Below, in pieces: positions 9,593-19,060 of a DNA stretch of 32,673 nt. Below the pieces are notes generated by a model, which was given only the letters and a program-made list of their open reading frames with translations, did no database searches and was not told where the DNA came from. Position numbers and translations under genes: made by a program. This DNA comes from an uncultured Mycoplasmatota bacterium (GTDB taxonomy: Bacteria > Bacillota_I > Bacilli_A > RF39 > UBA660), in contig CAMFBT010000004.1 of NCBI GenBank assembly GCA_945948625.1, positions 1-32,673 on the forward strand. Reading direction: 5' to 3'. Position 1 is the first letter of the stretch. Each line of letters opens with the position of its first letter.

Positions 9593-10135
9593 TTATTTAC
9601 AAGTAAAACCACGATTAGTAAGATTTGCTTTATAAGTAGCAAAATTCTTATTAATACCAAATGTATTAATATCAGTATCAGATAATTTACTTAAATCATA
9701 AGTATAAACAACCTTATAATTAGTATCATTATCAACATCAATATTAGTATTAAAACCATTAGTATTAGTATAAGTACCAAATCTAGTATTATGTCTAGTC
9801 TTAATACCAGCAATATCTAAAATACCATCTACTGTACCATCAACAACATCATCCAATGCTTCACCAATAGTACCACTAATAATATCATTATCATTAGTAG
9901 TATTATCATCTGAAGTAGTACCATCAGTTCCAGTACCAACACCATCTTTATGATCATCTCTATAATCATAAGTTATAGCAATTTTTTTAATATCATTTCC
10001 CTGATAATCAATTACATACTTAGTACTAGAAGTAATATTACCAACAGTATTGTCTGTAGTACAAGTAAGTTCATTAGTAGTACCACAACCAGACAAAATA
10101 GCAATAATAGCTATTAACAACAAAAACTTTTTCAT
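9593..10135 (-). CDS. Putative lipoprotein with Asp/Thr/Gly-rich linker
   Basis: Start re-set to the ATG at 10135, which has Shine-Dalgarno AAAGGAGTG; signal peptide MKKFLLLIAIIAILSGC with lipobox LSGC. Confidence 0.85.
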   Translation of the reverse strand: MKKFLLLIAIIAILSGCGTTNELTCTTDNTVGNITSSTKYVIDYQGNDIKKIAITYDYRDDHKDGVGTGTDGTTSDDNTTNDNDIISGTIGEALDDVVDGTVDGILDIAGIKTRHNTRFGTYTNTNGFNTNIDVDNDTNYKVVYTYDLSKLSDTDINTFGINKNFATYKANLTNRGFTCK

Positions 10136-10196
10136 AAAAACACTCCTTTCCATTAATTAGTATTAACAATAAATAAATATATATAATTGAAAAGAA

Positions 10197-10221
10197 AAAA
10201 ATAGCATAAATAGCTATTTTT
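10197..10221 (-). terminator. Intrinsic terminator overlapping the stop codon of 10214-10480
   Basis: Minus strand AAAAATAGC-TATTTAT-GCTATTTTT, then a T-rich run; stop codon TAG 10214-10216 lies in the stem. Confidence 0.75.
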
Positions 10222-10480
10222 CTAAATATTTAAGAAAAGTCTTTAACTTAGCAATATCATCTTTATATTTTCTTTCATCAACATAATCTTCACAATATAC
10301 AATACAATTTTTTAAAGATTTAACATATTTATCATAATCAAGCATTACAGAATCACTAAGTATAGTATTTTTTAATTTTTCATAAAAAGCTTCCCACTCA
10401 CCAAACATTATTTTTTTAGTATTAAAAATATCACACATATCATCAAAATATTTAGTAAGTATCTTTTTTTGATCACCCAT
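10214..10480 (-). CDS. Hypothetical small protein
   Basis: 88-aa ORF with AAAAGGAAT Shine-Dalgarno upstream of its ATG. Confidence 0.75.
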   Translation of the reverse strand: MGDQKKILTKYFDDMCDIFNTKKIMFGEWEAFYEKLKNTILSDSVMLDYDKYVKSLKNCIVYCEDYVDERKYKDDIAKLKTFLKYLEK

Positions 10481-10497
10481 TTTTATTCCTTTTACTT

Positions 10498-11871
10498 CTA
10501 ATATTCACAATTACCAGGAGTTCTAGGATAAGGAATAACATCTCTAATATTATCAACACCAGTTAAATAAATAAGTAATCTTTCAAATCCCATACCAAAA
10601 CCAGAATGATAACAACCACCAAATTTTCTAAGATTTAAATACCATTCCATGCCATTCTCTTCCATACCAAGTTCTTTCATTCTACTAGTTAATTTATCTA
10701 AATTATCTTCTCTTTGACTTCCACCCATAAGTTCACCTGCACCAGGTACTTCAAGATCAACAGCAGCTACAGTTTCACCATCATCATTTTGTTTCATATA
10801 AAAAGCTTTTATATCTTTTGGCCAATTTTTAATAAATACAGGTCCATCAAAATATTCAGTAATATATTTTTCATGTTCTCTAGCAATATCTTCTCCATAT
10901 TCAGGTTCAAATTCCCATTTAACTGGAGCTTCTTTAAGAATTCTAATAACTTCTTTATGGTCTACTCTTACAAATTCACTATTAACAAGTTTAGTAAGTT
11001 TTTGAATCAATCCTTTTTCAACAAACTTATCAAAAAACTCCATCTCATTTGAACAATTATCTAAGACATATTTAACCACATACTTAAGCATTTCTTCCAT
11101 TATATTCATATCCATTTCCAAATCACAAAAAGCAATTTCTGGTTCAATCATCCAAAATTCAGAAGCATGAGTTTTAGTATTTGAATTTTCTGCTCTAAAA
11201 GTAGGACCAAAAGTATATATTTTCTTATAAGCCATAGCAAAAGTCTCACCTTCTAATTGACCAGATACAGTAAGAGATGCCATTTTACCAAAGAAATCTT
11301 TAGAATAATCTACATTACCAGTTTCTGATACTTTATTCAAATCCAAAGTAGTAACTTGAAACATTTCTCCTGCACCTTCACAATCTGAAGAAGTAATAAG
11401 AGGAGCATGAAAATAAACATAACCATTATCTTGAAAATATTTATGAATTGCATAAGCAGCAACACTTCTAACTCTAAAAACAGCATTAAATAAATTAGTT
11501 CTAGGTCTTAAATAAGCAATATCTCTTAAAAATTCTCTTGTAGGTCTACCTTTTGCTTGTAATGGATAATCATCAGAACAATCACCTTCTAAAACAAACG
11601 AACTAAGTAGAAGTTCAAATTCTTGTCCTTCTTTAGGAGATTTAATAAGCCTACCAGTCACAGTAATAGCACTACCCAATTTCAATTTACTAATTTCTTC
11701 AAAATTATCTAACTTATCATCGTATACAACTTGCAAATTCTTAAAATAAGTACCATCAGACAAATCAATAAATCCAAAATGTGCCTGCTTTCTATGATTT
11801 CTTATCCATCCACTTATAGTAATATCTTTATCAATATAATTTTTTTTATATAAATCTTTAATATCTAACAT
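10498..11871 (-). CDS. asnS: Asparaginyl-tRNA synthetase
   Basis: Start re-set to MLDIKDLY at 11871 (Shine-Dalgarno AGAAAGAAGG); class II aaRS: OB-fold SGWIRNHRKQAHFGFIDLSDG, TFRAENSNTKTHASEFWMIEPE, GCYHSGFGMGFERLLIYLTGVDNIRDVIPYPRTPG. Confidence 0.98.
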   Translation of the reverse strand: MLDIKDLYKKNYIDKDITISGWIRNHRKQAHFGFIDLSDGTYFKNLQVVYDDKLDNFEEISKLKLGSAITVTGRLIKSPKEGQEFELLLSSFVLEGDCSDDYPLQAKGRPTREFLRDIAYLRPRTNLFNAVFRVRSVAAYAIHKYFQDNGYVYFHAPLITSSDCEGAGEMFQVTTLDLNKVSETGNVDYSKDFFGKMASLTVSGQLEGETFAMAYKKIYTFGPTFRAENSNTKTHASEFWMIEPEIAFCDLEMDMNIMEEMLKYVVKYVLDNCSNEMEFFDKFVEKGLIQKLTKLVNSEFVRVDHKEVIRILKEAPVKWEFEPEYGEDIAREHEKYITEYFDGPVFIKNWPKDIKAFYMKQNDDGETVAAVDLEVPGAGELMGGSQREDNLDKLTSRMKELGMEENGMEWYLNLRKFGGCYHSGFGMGFERLLIYLTGVDNIRDVIPYPRTPGNCEY

Positions 11872-11896
11872 AATAATCCTTCTTTCTAAAATCAAA

Positions 11897-12250
11897 CTAT
11901 TTAACTAATTTCTTATTAATAATACTAGCAGATCTTCTTACATCTTTCAATAACTTATTATATAAATTAGGAAAATGTCTAAGTTCTGTTATAAAGTTTA
12001 CATCTTCATAAGATATAGAACCAATATAAGACTTATTTTCATCATTCCATACAGGAATTTCTCTACCCAATAAATAATCAGTAGTAGTCTCTAATATATC
12101 TGCTAATTTTACTAATTTTTCTAAATTAGGAAGTCTAGTGCCATTTTCATATCCACAAATAGACACCTTAGTAACACCAATAGCCAAGCCCAAATCTTGC
12201 TGAGACAGACCTCTTTTTATTCTTAGTTCTCTTACTCTTTTACCTACCAT
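11897..12250 (-). CDS. XRE-family HTH transcriptional regulator
   Basis: RVRELRIKRGLSQQDLGLAIGVTKVSICGYENGTRLPNLEKLVKLADILETTTDYLLG. Confidence 0.92.
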   Translation of the reverse strand: MVGKRVRELRIKRGLSQQDLGLAIGVTKVSICGYENGTRLPNLEKLVKLADILETTTDYLLGREIPVWNDENKSYIGSISYEDVNFITELRHFPNLYNKLLKDVRRSASIINKKLVK

Positions 12251-12357
12251 TATGTATACCTTCCTTACATTAGTTATCTCCTTGTTAATACTATTTTATA
12301 ACAAAATATTTTAAAAGTCTACATAAAATAAGAAATATTCACTTAAAATAAGACTAA

Positions 12358-12400
12358 TAAACAAATAAAATAGGAAAATTATTCCTATTTTATTTGTTTA
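12358..12400 (-). terminator. Long 19-bp perfect stem downstream of ssb, probable terminator
   Basis: TAAACAAATAAAATAGGAA-aatta-TTCCTATTTTATTTGTTTA, immediately past the ssb stop at 12408. Confidence 0.75.
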
Positions 12401-12407
12401 TTTCAAA

Positions 12408-12776
12408 TTATTTTTTATCTTCAGAGTCATCTTCGACTTCCTGATTTTTACGATTAGGATTTGAAGTTAAAAAAGTAACTTTCTCAGCAATGATCTCAGT
12501 TTTTCTTCTTTTAGCACCATCGGGTAATTCAACAATTCTTGTTTGTACTCTTCCTTTAACACCAATCATATCGCCTGTACTACAATATTCACTAGTAGAT
12601 TCTGCAACCGAAGACCATAAAGTACAATCTAAAAAATCAGTATCATATTCACCATTAACATTTTTATAATTTCTCGGCACTGCAAGAGTTAATGTAGCAT
12701 ACTTTTTACCATTTTCAGTTATCTTTGTCTCTGGAGCTCTAGCAATTCTACCTACTAAAACAATTTGATTAACCAT
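12408..12776 (-). CDS. ssb: Single-stranded DNA-binding protein
   Basis: OB fold MVNQIVLVGRIARAPETKITENGKKYATLTLAVPRNYKN...FLDCTLWSSVAE; GAAAGGAGGG Shine-Dalgarno. Confidence 0.96.
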   Translation of the reverse strand: MVNQIVLVGRIARAPETKITENGKKYATLTLAVPRNYKNVNGEYDTDFLDCTLWSSVAESTSEYCSTGDMIGVKGRVQTRIVELPDGAKRRKTEIIAEKVTFLTSNPNRKNQEVEDDSEDKK

Positions 12777-12863
12777 AATTCCCTCCTTTCGAGAAAACTA
12801 TAGCAGACCAAAATATATAATTGCAAATAACCAAAAACTATTTTTAATATTAAAAATACTGAG

Positions 12864-12912
12864 AAAAAATAACTTTCAAAATCTTAAAAGTTATTTTCTT
12901 TATTTTTTTACC
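12864..12912 (-). terminator. Terminator-like hairpin downstream of the amidase gene, possibly bidirectional
   Basis: AAAATAACTTT...AAAGTTATTTT stem flanked by T-rich runs on both strands. Confidence 0.65.
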
Positions 12913-12956
12913 CATTAAAAATGTATTTTATAAAACATTATTATTTGACACAAATT

Positions 12957-14246
12957 TTACACTTTTTCATTAATTTCTTTAATAATAGCATCCGCTACTG
13001 CTTTAGCAATTGCATCCTGTTCTTCTAAAAGAACATTAACATCCCCCTTATTAGATATATAACCAAGTTCTAATAAATAAGATTCATTACCAATATTACT
13101 ATCATAATAAGGATTAACACCAACCTTATCAGGATTACTATCATCAACATAAGCACCAGTCATAAAACCACCAGTTTCTCTTATCATATATAAATAATTA
13201 GAATTAGTAGTAACATTATAAGCATTATAACCCTTTTTTTCATAACCTTCCATAGAAGTCTCTATTTCATTTTCAGTAAAATTATGAGTATAGACACCAT
13301 TATACATCTTATATAATCTATTCGAAGAATAACCAAGTCCAGAATTACTAGTAATACTATCAGCAATATCTTTAGCCAAATCATAATTAATATTTGAAGG
13401 AGTGTATATCTCAATTCCTCCTACTTTAGAAGAAATATTTTTATTTATATGAATAGAAAAAGTATATTTAGATTTAACTTCATTAGAAATAACTGCTCTA
13501 CCATGTTCATTATATTCATCCATAACACTATTTTTATCAATATCGACTTCATCATGAGTAAGCATAACAGTAATATTTTCCTTTTCTAAATAATATTTAA
13601 TTTTTTTACTAATATCCATAGTAAAATCAGTCTCTTTATAATCACCAGATATTCCACCACTATCCATACCACCATGACCTGGATCAATTGTAACATCATA
13701 ATTCTTATTTTTAGATGTATTTTTCTTAATATTAAATGCCATCGTATTGTAATCATTATCAGAATTAATAGTGATAATATTATTATATTTAGATAAAGTA
13801 TAATAAACAGTATCACTATATTTAGTATCATTTTTAAGGCCATAATACTTAACAATAGGATTTTCATTATCCTCATTATTCTCATATGTAGCCTTTAAAA
13901 ATAAATAATAAGTCCCAATATCTAAATTATCCAAATAAAGCCCTTCATTAATAATATCAGACAAATAAAAACTAACATTTCCACCATCAGTATCATTATT
14001 AATTTCAATATCTTTATCTACACCATTATATAAAGTAAGACAAATACTTTCATAATTTTTATCTTTAATATCAATACTACCTTTAATATTAAAATGATTA
14101 CCATATATATAATATTCATTTATATTAGCAGTTTCCTCTTCCATTTTAATTTTAGGTATAGAATCCTTAATATAATTAATATAAACAAAATATCCTGCAC
14201 AACCTAAAATAATAATCACGAATAAAATCCCAAATATTTTTTTCAT
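12957..14246 (-). CDS. N-acetylmuramoyl-L-alanine amidase (Amidase_3) with N-terminal TM and extra domain
   Basis: VTIDPGHGGMDSGG, TFSIHINKN, ETGGFMTGAYV, LLELGYISNKGD; start abuts the sufB stop with GGAGGT Shine-Dalgarno. Confidence 0.93.
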   Translation of the reverse strand: MKKIFGILFVIIILGCAGYFVYINYIKDSIPKIKMEEETANINEYYIYGNHFNIKGSIDIKDKNYESICLTLYNGVDKDIEINNDTDGGNVSFYLSDIINEGLYLDNLDIGTYYLFLKATYENNEDNENPIVKYYGLKNDTKYSDTVYYTLSKYNNIITINSDNDYNTMAFNIKKNTSKNKNYDVTIDPGHGGMDSGGISGDYKETDFTMDISKKIKYYLEKENITVMLTHDEVDIDKNSVMDEYNEHGRAVISNEVKSKYTFSIHINKNISSKVGGIEIYTPSNINYDLAKDIADSITSNSGLGYSSNRLYKMYNGVYTHNFTENEIETSMEGYEKKGYNAYNVTTNSNYLYMIRETGGFMTGAYVDDSNPDKVGVNPYYDSNIGNESYLLELGYISNKGDVNVLLEEQDAIAKAVADAIIKEINEKV

Positions 14247-15557
14247 CTATTTACCTCCAATATTTATAGCAAGTAATCTATTAAGTTCTACCGCATATTC
14301 CATTGGTAATTCTTCTCTAAAAGCCGAAATAAAGCCCATTATAATAAGTTCTTTTGCCTTTTCTTCATCAATACCTCTACTCATTAAATAAAATAATTTA
14401 TCCATTGATATTTTAGATACAGTAGCTTCATGTTCCATAAAAGAAGAATCATTATTAACAATATTAGTAGGAATAGTATCACTTTTAGATTTATCATCTA
14501 ATATAAGAGTATCACATTTAACTGAAGCTCTAGAACCAGTTGCACCTCTAGTTATCTTAACAAGTCCTCTATAAGTAGCATTACCACCTAAAGAAGCTAT
14601 AGATTTAGATACAATATTACTTTTAGTATTTTTTCCAATATGTATCATTTTAGCACCACTATCTTGAATTTGACCAGCAGAAGCTGCAGCAACAGTAATA
14701 CAAGTTCCTCTAGAATTATCGCCTTTAAGTATACAACATGGATATTTCATATTAGTTTTAGAACCAATATTACCATCAATCCATTCCATAAGACCATTTT
14801 CTTCAACTATAGCCCTTTTTGTAACCAAATTATATACATCAGTAGACCAATTTTGAATCGTACTATATCTACATTTACTATTTTTACCAACAAATATTTC
14901 CACAACAGCAGCATGAAGAGAATCTTCCGTATAAGTAGGAGCAGTACATCCTTCAATATAATGAACACTACTATTATCATCAACAATAATAAGAGTTCTC
15001 TCAAATTGTCCCATATTCTTACTATTTATTCTAAAATAACTCTGTAAAGGTCTATCAAGTATAGTATTAGGAGGAATATAAATAAAAGTACCACCACTCC
15101 ATACAGCACCATTTAAAGCTGTAAACTTATTTTCATTATATTTAACTAAAGTATTAAAATATTTTTTAAATAAATGAGGATATTCTCTTAGAGCACTATC
15201 AGTATCCATAAAAATAACATTTTTTCTTTTTAATTCTTCATTCATATTATGATAAATAACTTCACTATCATATTGTGCTCCCATACCATCCAAATATTTT
15301 TTTTCAGCAGAAATAACACCTAAATCATCAAAAATATTTCTAACATCGCAAGATATATTATTCCAATTATCAGTTAAACTATTCTCTCTTTCCTTATAAT
15401 AAGTAATACTATCATAATCAATATCCAATTTAGGACCAAAAGTTGGATTACCACTTTTTAAAAAAGCATCCAAAGAATTTAATCTAAAATCAAGCATCCA
15501 TTTAGGTTCATTTTTAATACTAGATATTTTTTTTACAACTTCTTTAGTAAGTTTCAT
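14247..15557 (-). CDS. sufB: Fe-S cluster assembly scaffold SufB
   Basis: EPKWMLDFRLNSLDAF, GTFIYIPPNTILDRPLQSYFRIN, FERTLIIVDDNSSVHYIEGCTAP, HEATVSKIS. Confidence 0.97.
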   Translation of the reverse strand: MKLTKEVVKKISSIKNEPKWMLDFRLNSLDAFLKSGNPTFGPKLDIDYDSITYYKERENSLTDNWNNISCDVRNIFDDLGVISAEKKYLDGMGAQYDSEVIYHNMNEELKRKNVIFMDTDSALREYPHLFKKYFNTLVKYNENKFTALNGAVWSGGTFIYIPPNTILDRPLQSYFRINSKNMGQFERTLIIVDDNSSVHYIEGCTAPTYTEDSLHAAVVEIFVGKNSKCRYSTIQNWSTDVYNLVTKRAIVEENGLMEWIDGNIGSKTNMKYPCCILKGDNSRGTCITVAAASAGQIQDSGAKMIHIGKNTKSNIVSKSIASLGGNATYRGLVKITRGATGSRASVKCDTLILDDKSKSDTIPTNIVNNDSSFMEHEATVSKISMDKLFYLMSRGIDEEKAKELIIMGFISAFREELPMEYAVELNRLLAINIGGK

Positions 15558-15578
15558 ATTCTATCACCTTGCACCCTT

Positions 15579-15607
15579 ATTATATAAAATAAAATCAAAT
15601 AAGTAAA
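15579..15607 (-). promoter_or_regulatory. Sigma-A-type promoter of sufB-amidase
   Basis: Minus strand TTTACT (15602-15607), 17 bp, TATAAT (15579-15584). Confidence 0.7.
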
Positions 15608-15645
15608 GAAAAAAATATTTATTTACAATTAAATAGACATTTTTA

Positions 15646-16389
15646 CTAATTAATAGGAATATTAGATTTAGTATTAAAACCATTCATATAATAATCAGGT
15701 ATCTTCCCTTGAATAACTTTCATAGCAATCGGTATACTAGCAGTTATTGTATATTCTTCACTAACAATTGGTAAAACAATTCTAGTATTAACTTCAACAT
15801 CTATAAGTAATTTAATTAATGCATTATTAATACCATATTCAACTACATCAGTAGAAAATCCTGTAACAACATCACCCACTAAAGATAATTTAACAGGAAT
15901 TTTAGGTCCTATATTATATAACAAATTAGAACCAGTAACCATACCAAAAGGAATTTCCAAAATAATACCTTTCTCAAGCAAATCCATATCATAAGAATCA
16001 AGACTATTTTGAGGAAGTTCTATCATATCAATTTTCCCCTCTTCAACTGCTCTAAGATTAAGTTCAATTAAACTAGTTATAGTACTAAGAATTTTAGAAG
16101 TACTTTTTGAATTAAAATCAATTAAAATAATTTCTCCATTATCATTATAAACAACATCAAAAATATCATTAACCCAAACATCATTCATTTGCTTAGTAAT
16201 AGATTTATTAATAACTAAAATAGTGAGCTTTCGAATTTCTGATTCAGCATAAGACATAAGTAAATCTGAAGATTTTTTAGAATAATAATTAATAAACAAA
16301 ATAATAAATATAACAAGAAAAATAAATATAACTATAGCTATTAAAAAACCATTCTTCTTTTTCTTTCTTCTTTTAATAATCATTCTCAT
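15646..16389 (-). CDS. yunB: Sporulation protein YunB-like
   Basis: N-terminal TM, SYAESEIRKLTILVINKSI, V.YN..GEI..IDFNSK..NKIL, IPFGMVTGSNLLYNIGPKIPVKLSLVGDV, VE.NTRIVLPIVSEEYTITASIPIA. Confidence 0.88.
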   Translation of the reverse strand: MRMIIKRRKKKKNGFLIAIVIFIFLVIFIILFINYYSKKSSDLLMSYAESEIRKLTILVINKSITKQMNDVWVNDIFDVVYNDNGEIILIDFNSKSTSKILSTITSLIELNLRAVEEGKIDMIELPQNSLDSYDMDLLEKGIILEIPFGMVTGSNLLYNIGPKIPVKLSLVGDVVTGFSTDVVEYGINNALIKLLIDVEVNTRIVLPIVSEEYTITASIPIAMKVIQGKIPDYYMNGFNTKSNIPIN

Positions 16390-16410
16390 AATAAAGTATA
16401 TGATTAATAA

Positions 16411-16686
16411 CTATTTAAAAGAAATAAAACCACCTTCTATACTTTTAGTATTATATCCAAAAGAATTAAGTCTCTTACTTATTTCAAAACTCTGTCTACC
16501 TTCTTCACAATAAAGATAATATGTATCATTCTTATTTAAATAATGTGAATAATTATTTAAAAGATTATAATAAGGAATATTGATAGCACTCTTAATATGT
16601 GAAATATTATATGAATAATTATCTCTAATATCAATAATAATAGGATTAGTAATTTTCTTTAATTCATAAACAGAAATTGTATTCAT
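16411..16686 (-). CDS. Rhodanese-like domain protein
   Basis: IDIRDNYSYNISHIKSAINIPYYNL and YLYCEEGRQSFEISKRLNSFGYNTKSIEGGF. Confidence 0.92.
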   Translation of the reverse strand: MNTISVYELKKITNPIIIDIRDNYSYNISHIKSAINIPYYNLLNNYSHYLNKNDTYYLYCEEGRQSFEISKRLNSFGYNTKSIEGGFISFK

Positions 16687-16774
16687 ACTTCCACCTCACT
16701 TCACTATAATATATACAAAATATAAATAAGTGAAAAGTAAAAAAGTACAAATAATAATATATTTATATACCTTT

Positions 16775-16833
16775 CACTCTAAGCCTATAGTCTTAGAGTG
16801 TTGTTTATAGCCTAAATATTAGTCTATAAACAA
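16775..16833. repeat. Two directly abutting near-perfect palindromes sharing the core AGCCTA...TAGTCT
   Basis: 16775-16800 CACTCTAAGCCTA|TAGTCTTAGAGTG; 16801-16833 TTGTTTATAGCCTAA-ATA-TTAGTCTATAAACAA; each has one C/T mismatch in the same core position. Confidence 0.9.
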
Positions 16834-16880
16834 ATAAAATTATATATCATATTCACAGCATAGAAAAAGAAGATAAATAA

Positions 16881-17879
16881 TTACCTTCCTAATAACTTCT
16901 TAGCAGTTCTAACCATTTGAGCAGAATAACCCATCTCATTATCATACCAAGCAATAACCTTAATCATTTGCTTATTATCTGTTTCAACTACTTTAGTTAA
17001 AGACAAATCCACAAGTGCACCATAAGTACTACCAATAACATCTGATGATACAATAGGATCAGTTGTAGTCTTTAAAGTCTCATTTTCATTATTCACAAAA
17101 ATATTATTAATTTCATCTTCAGTTACTTTTTTACTAAGTTCTAAAGATAAATCAATTAAAGAACCATCAGGTACTGGTACTCTAATAGCAGAACCATTAA
17201 GTTTACCATCAAGATTCGGAATAACTTTACCTATCGCAGTAGCAGCTCCAGTTGAAGTAGGAATAATATTAAGTCCACAAGCCCTTCCTCTTCTTTCAGT
17301 AATTCCCTTTTTGTGTGAAACATCAAGAGTAACTTGATCATTAGTATAAGCATGAATTGTAGTCATAAAACCTCTTTCAATACCAAAATTATCATCAATA
17401 ACTTTAAGTACTGGAGCTAAACAATTAGTAGTACATGAAGCCGCAGATACTATAACATCAGTATCTTCTAATATATCATCATTAACATTATATACAATAG
17501 TCTTAACATTTCCCTTACATGGAGCACTAACAAGAACCTTTTTAGCACCAGCAGTAATATGTTTCATCGCATCTTCTTCTTTAGTAAACTTACCAGTACA
17601 TTCAAATACTAAATCAATTCCTAATTCTTCCCAAGGAAGAAGCATAGGATCTTTTTCTGCAAATACTTTTATTTTTTTACCATCAACAACAATTCCTTCA
17701 TCATCAAAAGAAACACTTTTATTATAACCCCTATGATTAGTATCATACTTAAGTAAATAAGCCATTTCTTCACTATTAGATAAATCATTAATTGCTACAA
17801 CATCAAAAAAATCATCTTCCATCATAATTTTAAAAACTAATCTACCTATTCTACCAAAACCATTAATTGCTATTTTCAT
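16881..17879 (-). CDS. gapA: Glyceraldehyde-3-phosphate dehydrogenase, type I
   Basis: MKIAINGFGRIGRLVFK, SAASCTTNCLAPVLKVI, AWYDNEMGYSAQMVRT; start re-set to the ATG at 17879 because AGGAG abuts the upstream ATG. Confidence 0.97.
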   Translation of the reverse strand: MKIAINGFGRIGRLVFKIMMEDDFFDVVAINDLSNSEEMAYLLKYDTNHRGYNKSVSFDDEGIVVDGKKIKVFAEKDPMLLPWEELGIDLVFECTGKFTKEEDAMKHITAGAKKVLVSAPCKGNVKTIVYNVNDDILEDTDVIVSAASCTTNCLAPVLKVIDDNFGIERGFMTTIHAYTNDQVTLDVSHKKGITERRGRACGLNIIPTSTGAATAIGKVIPNLDGKLNGSAIRVPVPDGSLIDLSLELSKKVTEDEINNIFVNNENETLKTTTDPIVSSDVIGSTYGALVDLSLTKVVETDNKQMIKVIAWYDNEMGYSAQMVRTAKKLLGR

Positions 17880-17948
17880 TTTTATCATCTCCTAAATATA
17901 TTATATATTATAAATAATAATAATCAAACAATTTTACATCATTTTACA

Positions 17949-18956
17949 CTAAATATTATGTAAAGATTTATTAATACCATTAGCTATTAATAACGATAAC
18001 TTATCAACAACAAAATCAATTTCTTTTGGAGTAACAATAAAATTATAATTAACCGAAGTAAGAACTTCATTAATAAGATTCATTTTTTCATCATCAGACA
18101 ATTCCCCAATTAAACCCAAAATATCTTTTTTTTCTTCATAAGTTAAATCCCTATCTTTTATTTTATTAAGATAATTCTTCCTACTAAAAACAAGTTTATT
18201 TTTACCTTGATTATCTTTAATATAAGAAATATGTTTGAATAAATAATTAATAGTGTCATATACAATAACAGAGGATTCCACTACTGTAGGAACACCTATC
18301 CCAATAACAGGAACACCAATGGTATCAACACTAATTTCTTTTCTCATATTATGAACCCCACTACCAGGATGAATACCAGTATCAGTAATTTGTATACTTT
18401 TATTAATTCTCTCCATAGAACCAGCTGCTAAAGCATCAACTACTAAAACAAGAGAAGGCTTAACCTCTTTAACAAGAGAACTAATGAAATCACTAGTTTC
18501 AATACCAGTACTAGCCATAACTCCAGGGCTAAAAGCAGAAACCTCTTTTATACCATTATCAACATCCTCACCTAAAACAAATAAATGTCTAGTAACCATA
18601 ACTTTCGATACAACTTTTGGTCCAAGACTATCAGGAGTACTATCATTATTTCCAAGTCCAATAATCAAAATACTTCTAATATCTTTATCTATGAATTTAC
18701 TAAGTTCATTTTTAAAAACAATTTCCACATTATTTCTATTTTCACTATCAGTAACATCATCAAATAAAATAGTAACATACTTACCTTTTTTCTTATTAAT
18801 AAGTTTACCATTATTATCATCAATATACACAGTATTAACACTAATATCACCATAATTATCTACTTTATGAGAAATATTATTCTCATTACCAATTATAGAA
18901 TCCAACACTAAATCTGTTCTAATATTATACTTATTTAAATCAATTTCATGACCCAT
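17949..18956 (-). CDS. gpr: GPR endopeptidase (spore germination protease)
   Basis: RTDLVLDSIIG N-terminus, IIGLGNNDSTPDSLGPKVVSKV, AFSPGVMASTGIETSDFI, VVDALAAGS..RIN.SIQITDTGIHPGSGVHN; divergent from rpsT as in Bacillus. Confidence 0.97.
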   Translation of the reverse strand: MGHEIDLNKYNIRTDLVLDSIIGNENNISHKVDNYGDISVNTVYIDDNNGKLINKKKGKYVTILFDDVTDSENRNNVEIVFKNELSKFIDKDIRSILIIGLGNNDSTPDSLGPKVVSKVMVTRHLFVLGEDVDNGIKEVSAFSPGVMASTGIETSDFISSLVKEVKPSLVLVVDALAAGSMERINKSIQITDTGIHPGSGVHNMRKEISVDTIGVPVIGIGVPTVVESSVIVYDTINYLFKHISYIKDNQGKNKLVFSRKNYLNKIKDRDLTYEEKKDILGLIGELSDDEKMNLINEVLTSVNYNFIVTPKEIDFVVDKLSLLIANGINKSLHNI

Positions 18957-19060
18957 GTATAATCACCATTAATATTTTTTACAAAAAGTATTGAAAATAT
19001 TTGCTTTTTTCATATTTTTTTGATAAAATTATAATTAGTTTTGGAAGGAGATGAATTTTT

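Noticed and set aside
9640-10060. Repeated ATTAGTATTAGTACC-like words suggesting a tandem repeat or CRISPR-like array
   Set aside because: They encode an Asn/Asp/Thr/Gly-rich lipoprotein linker; spacing is irregular and no true repeat unit exists
10714-11052. Plus-strand ORF antisense to asnS (also 14640-15047 antisense to sufB, 18484-18855 antisense to gpr)
   Set aside because: Antisense of well-identified genes; composition artefact
12358-12400. Possible relation of the ssb terminator (AAACAAATAAAATA) to palindrome B near gapA (ATAAACAAATAAAAT)
   Set aside because: Shared string is short and AT-only in large part; likely coincidence at this base composition
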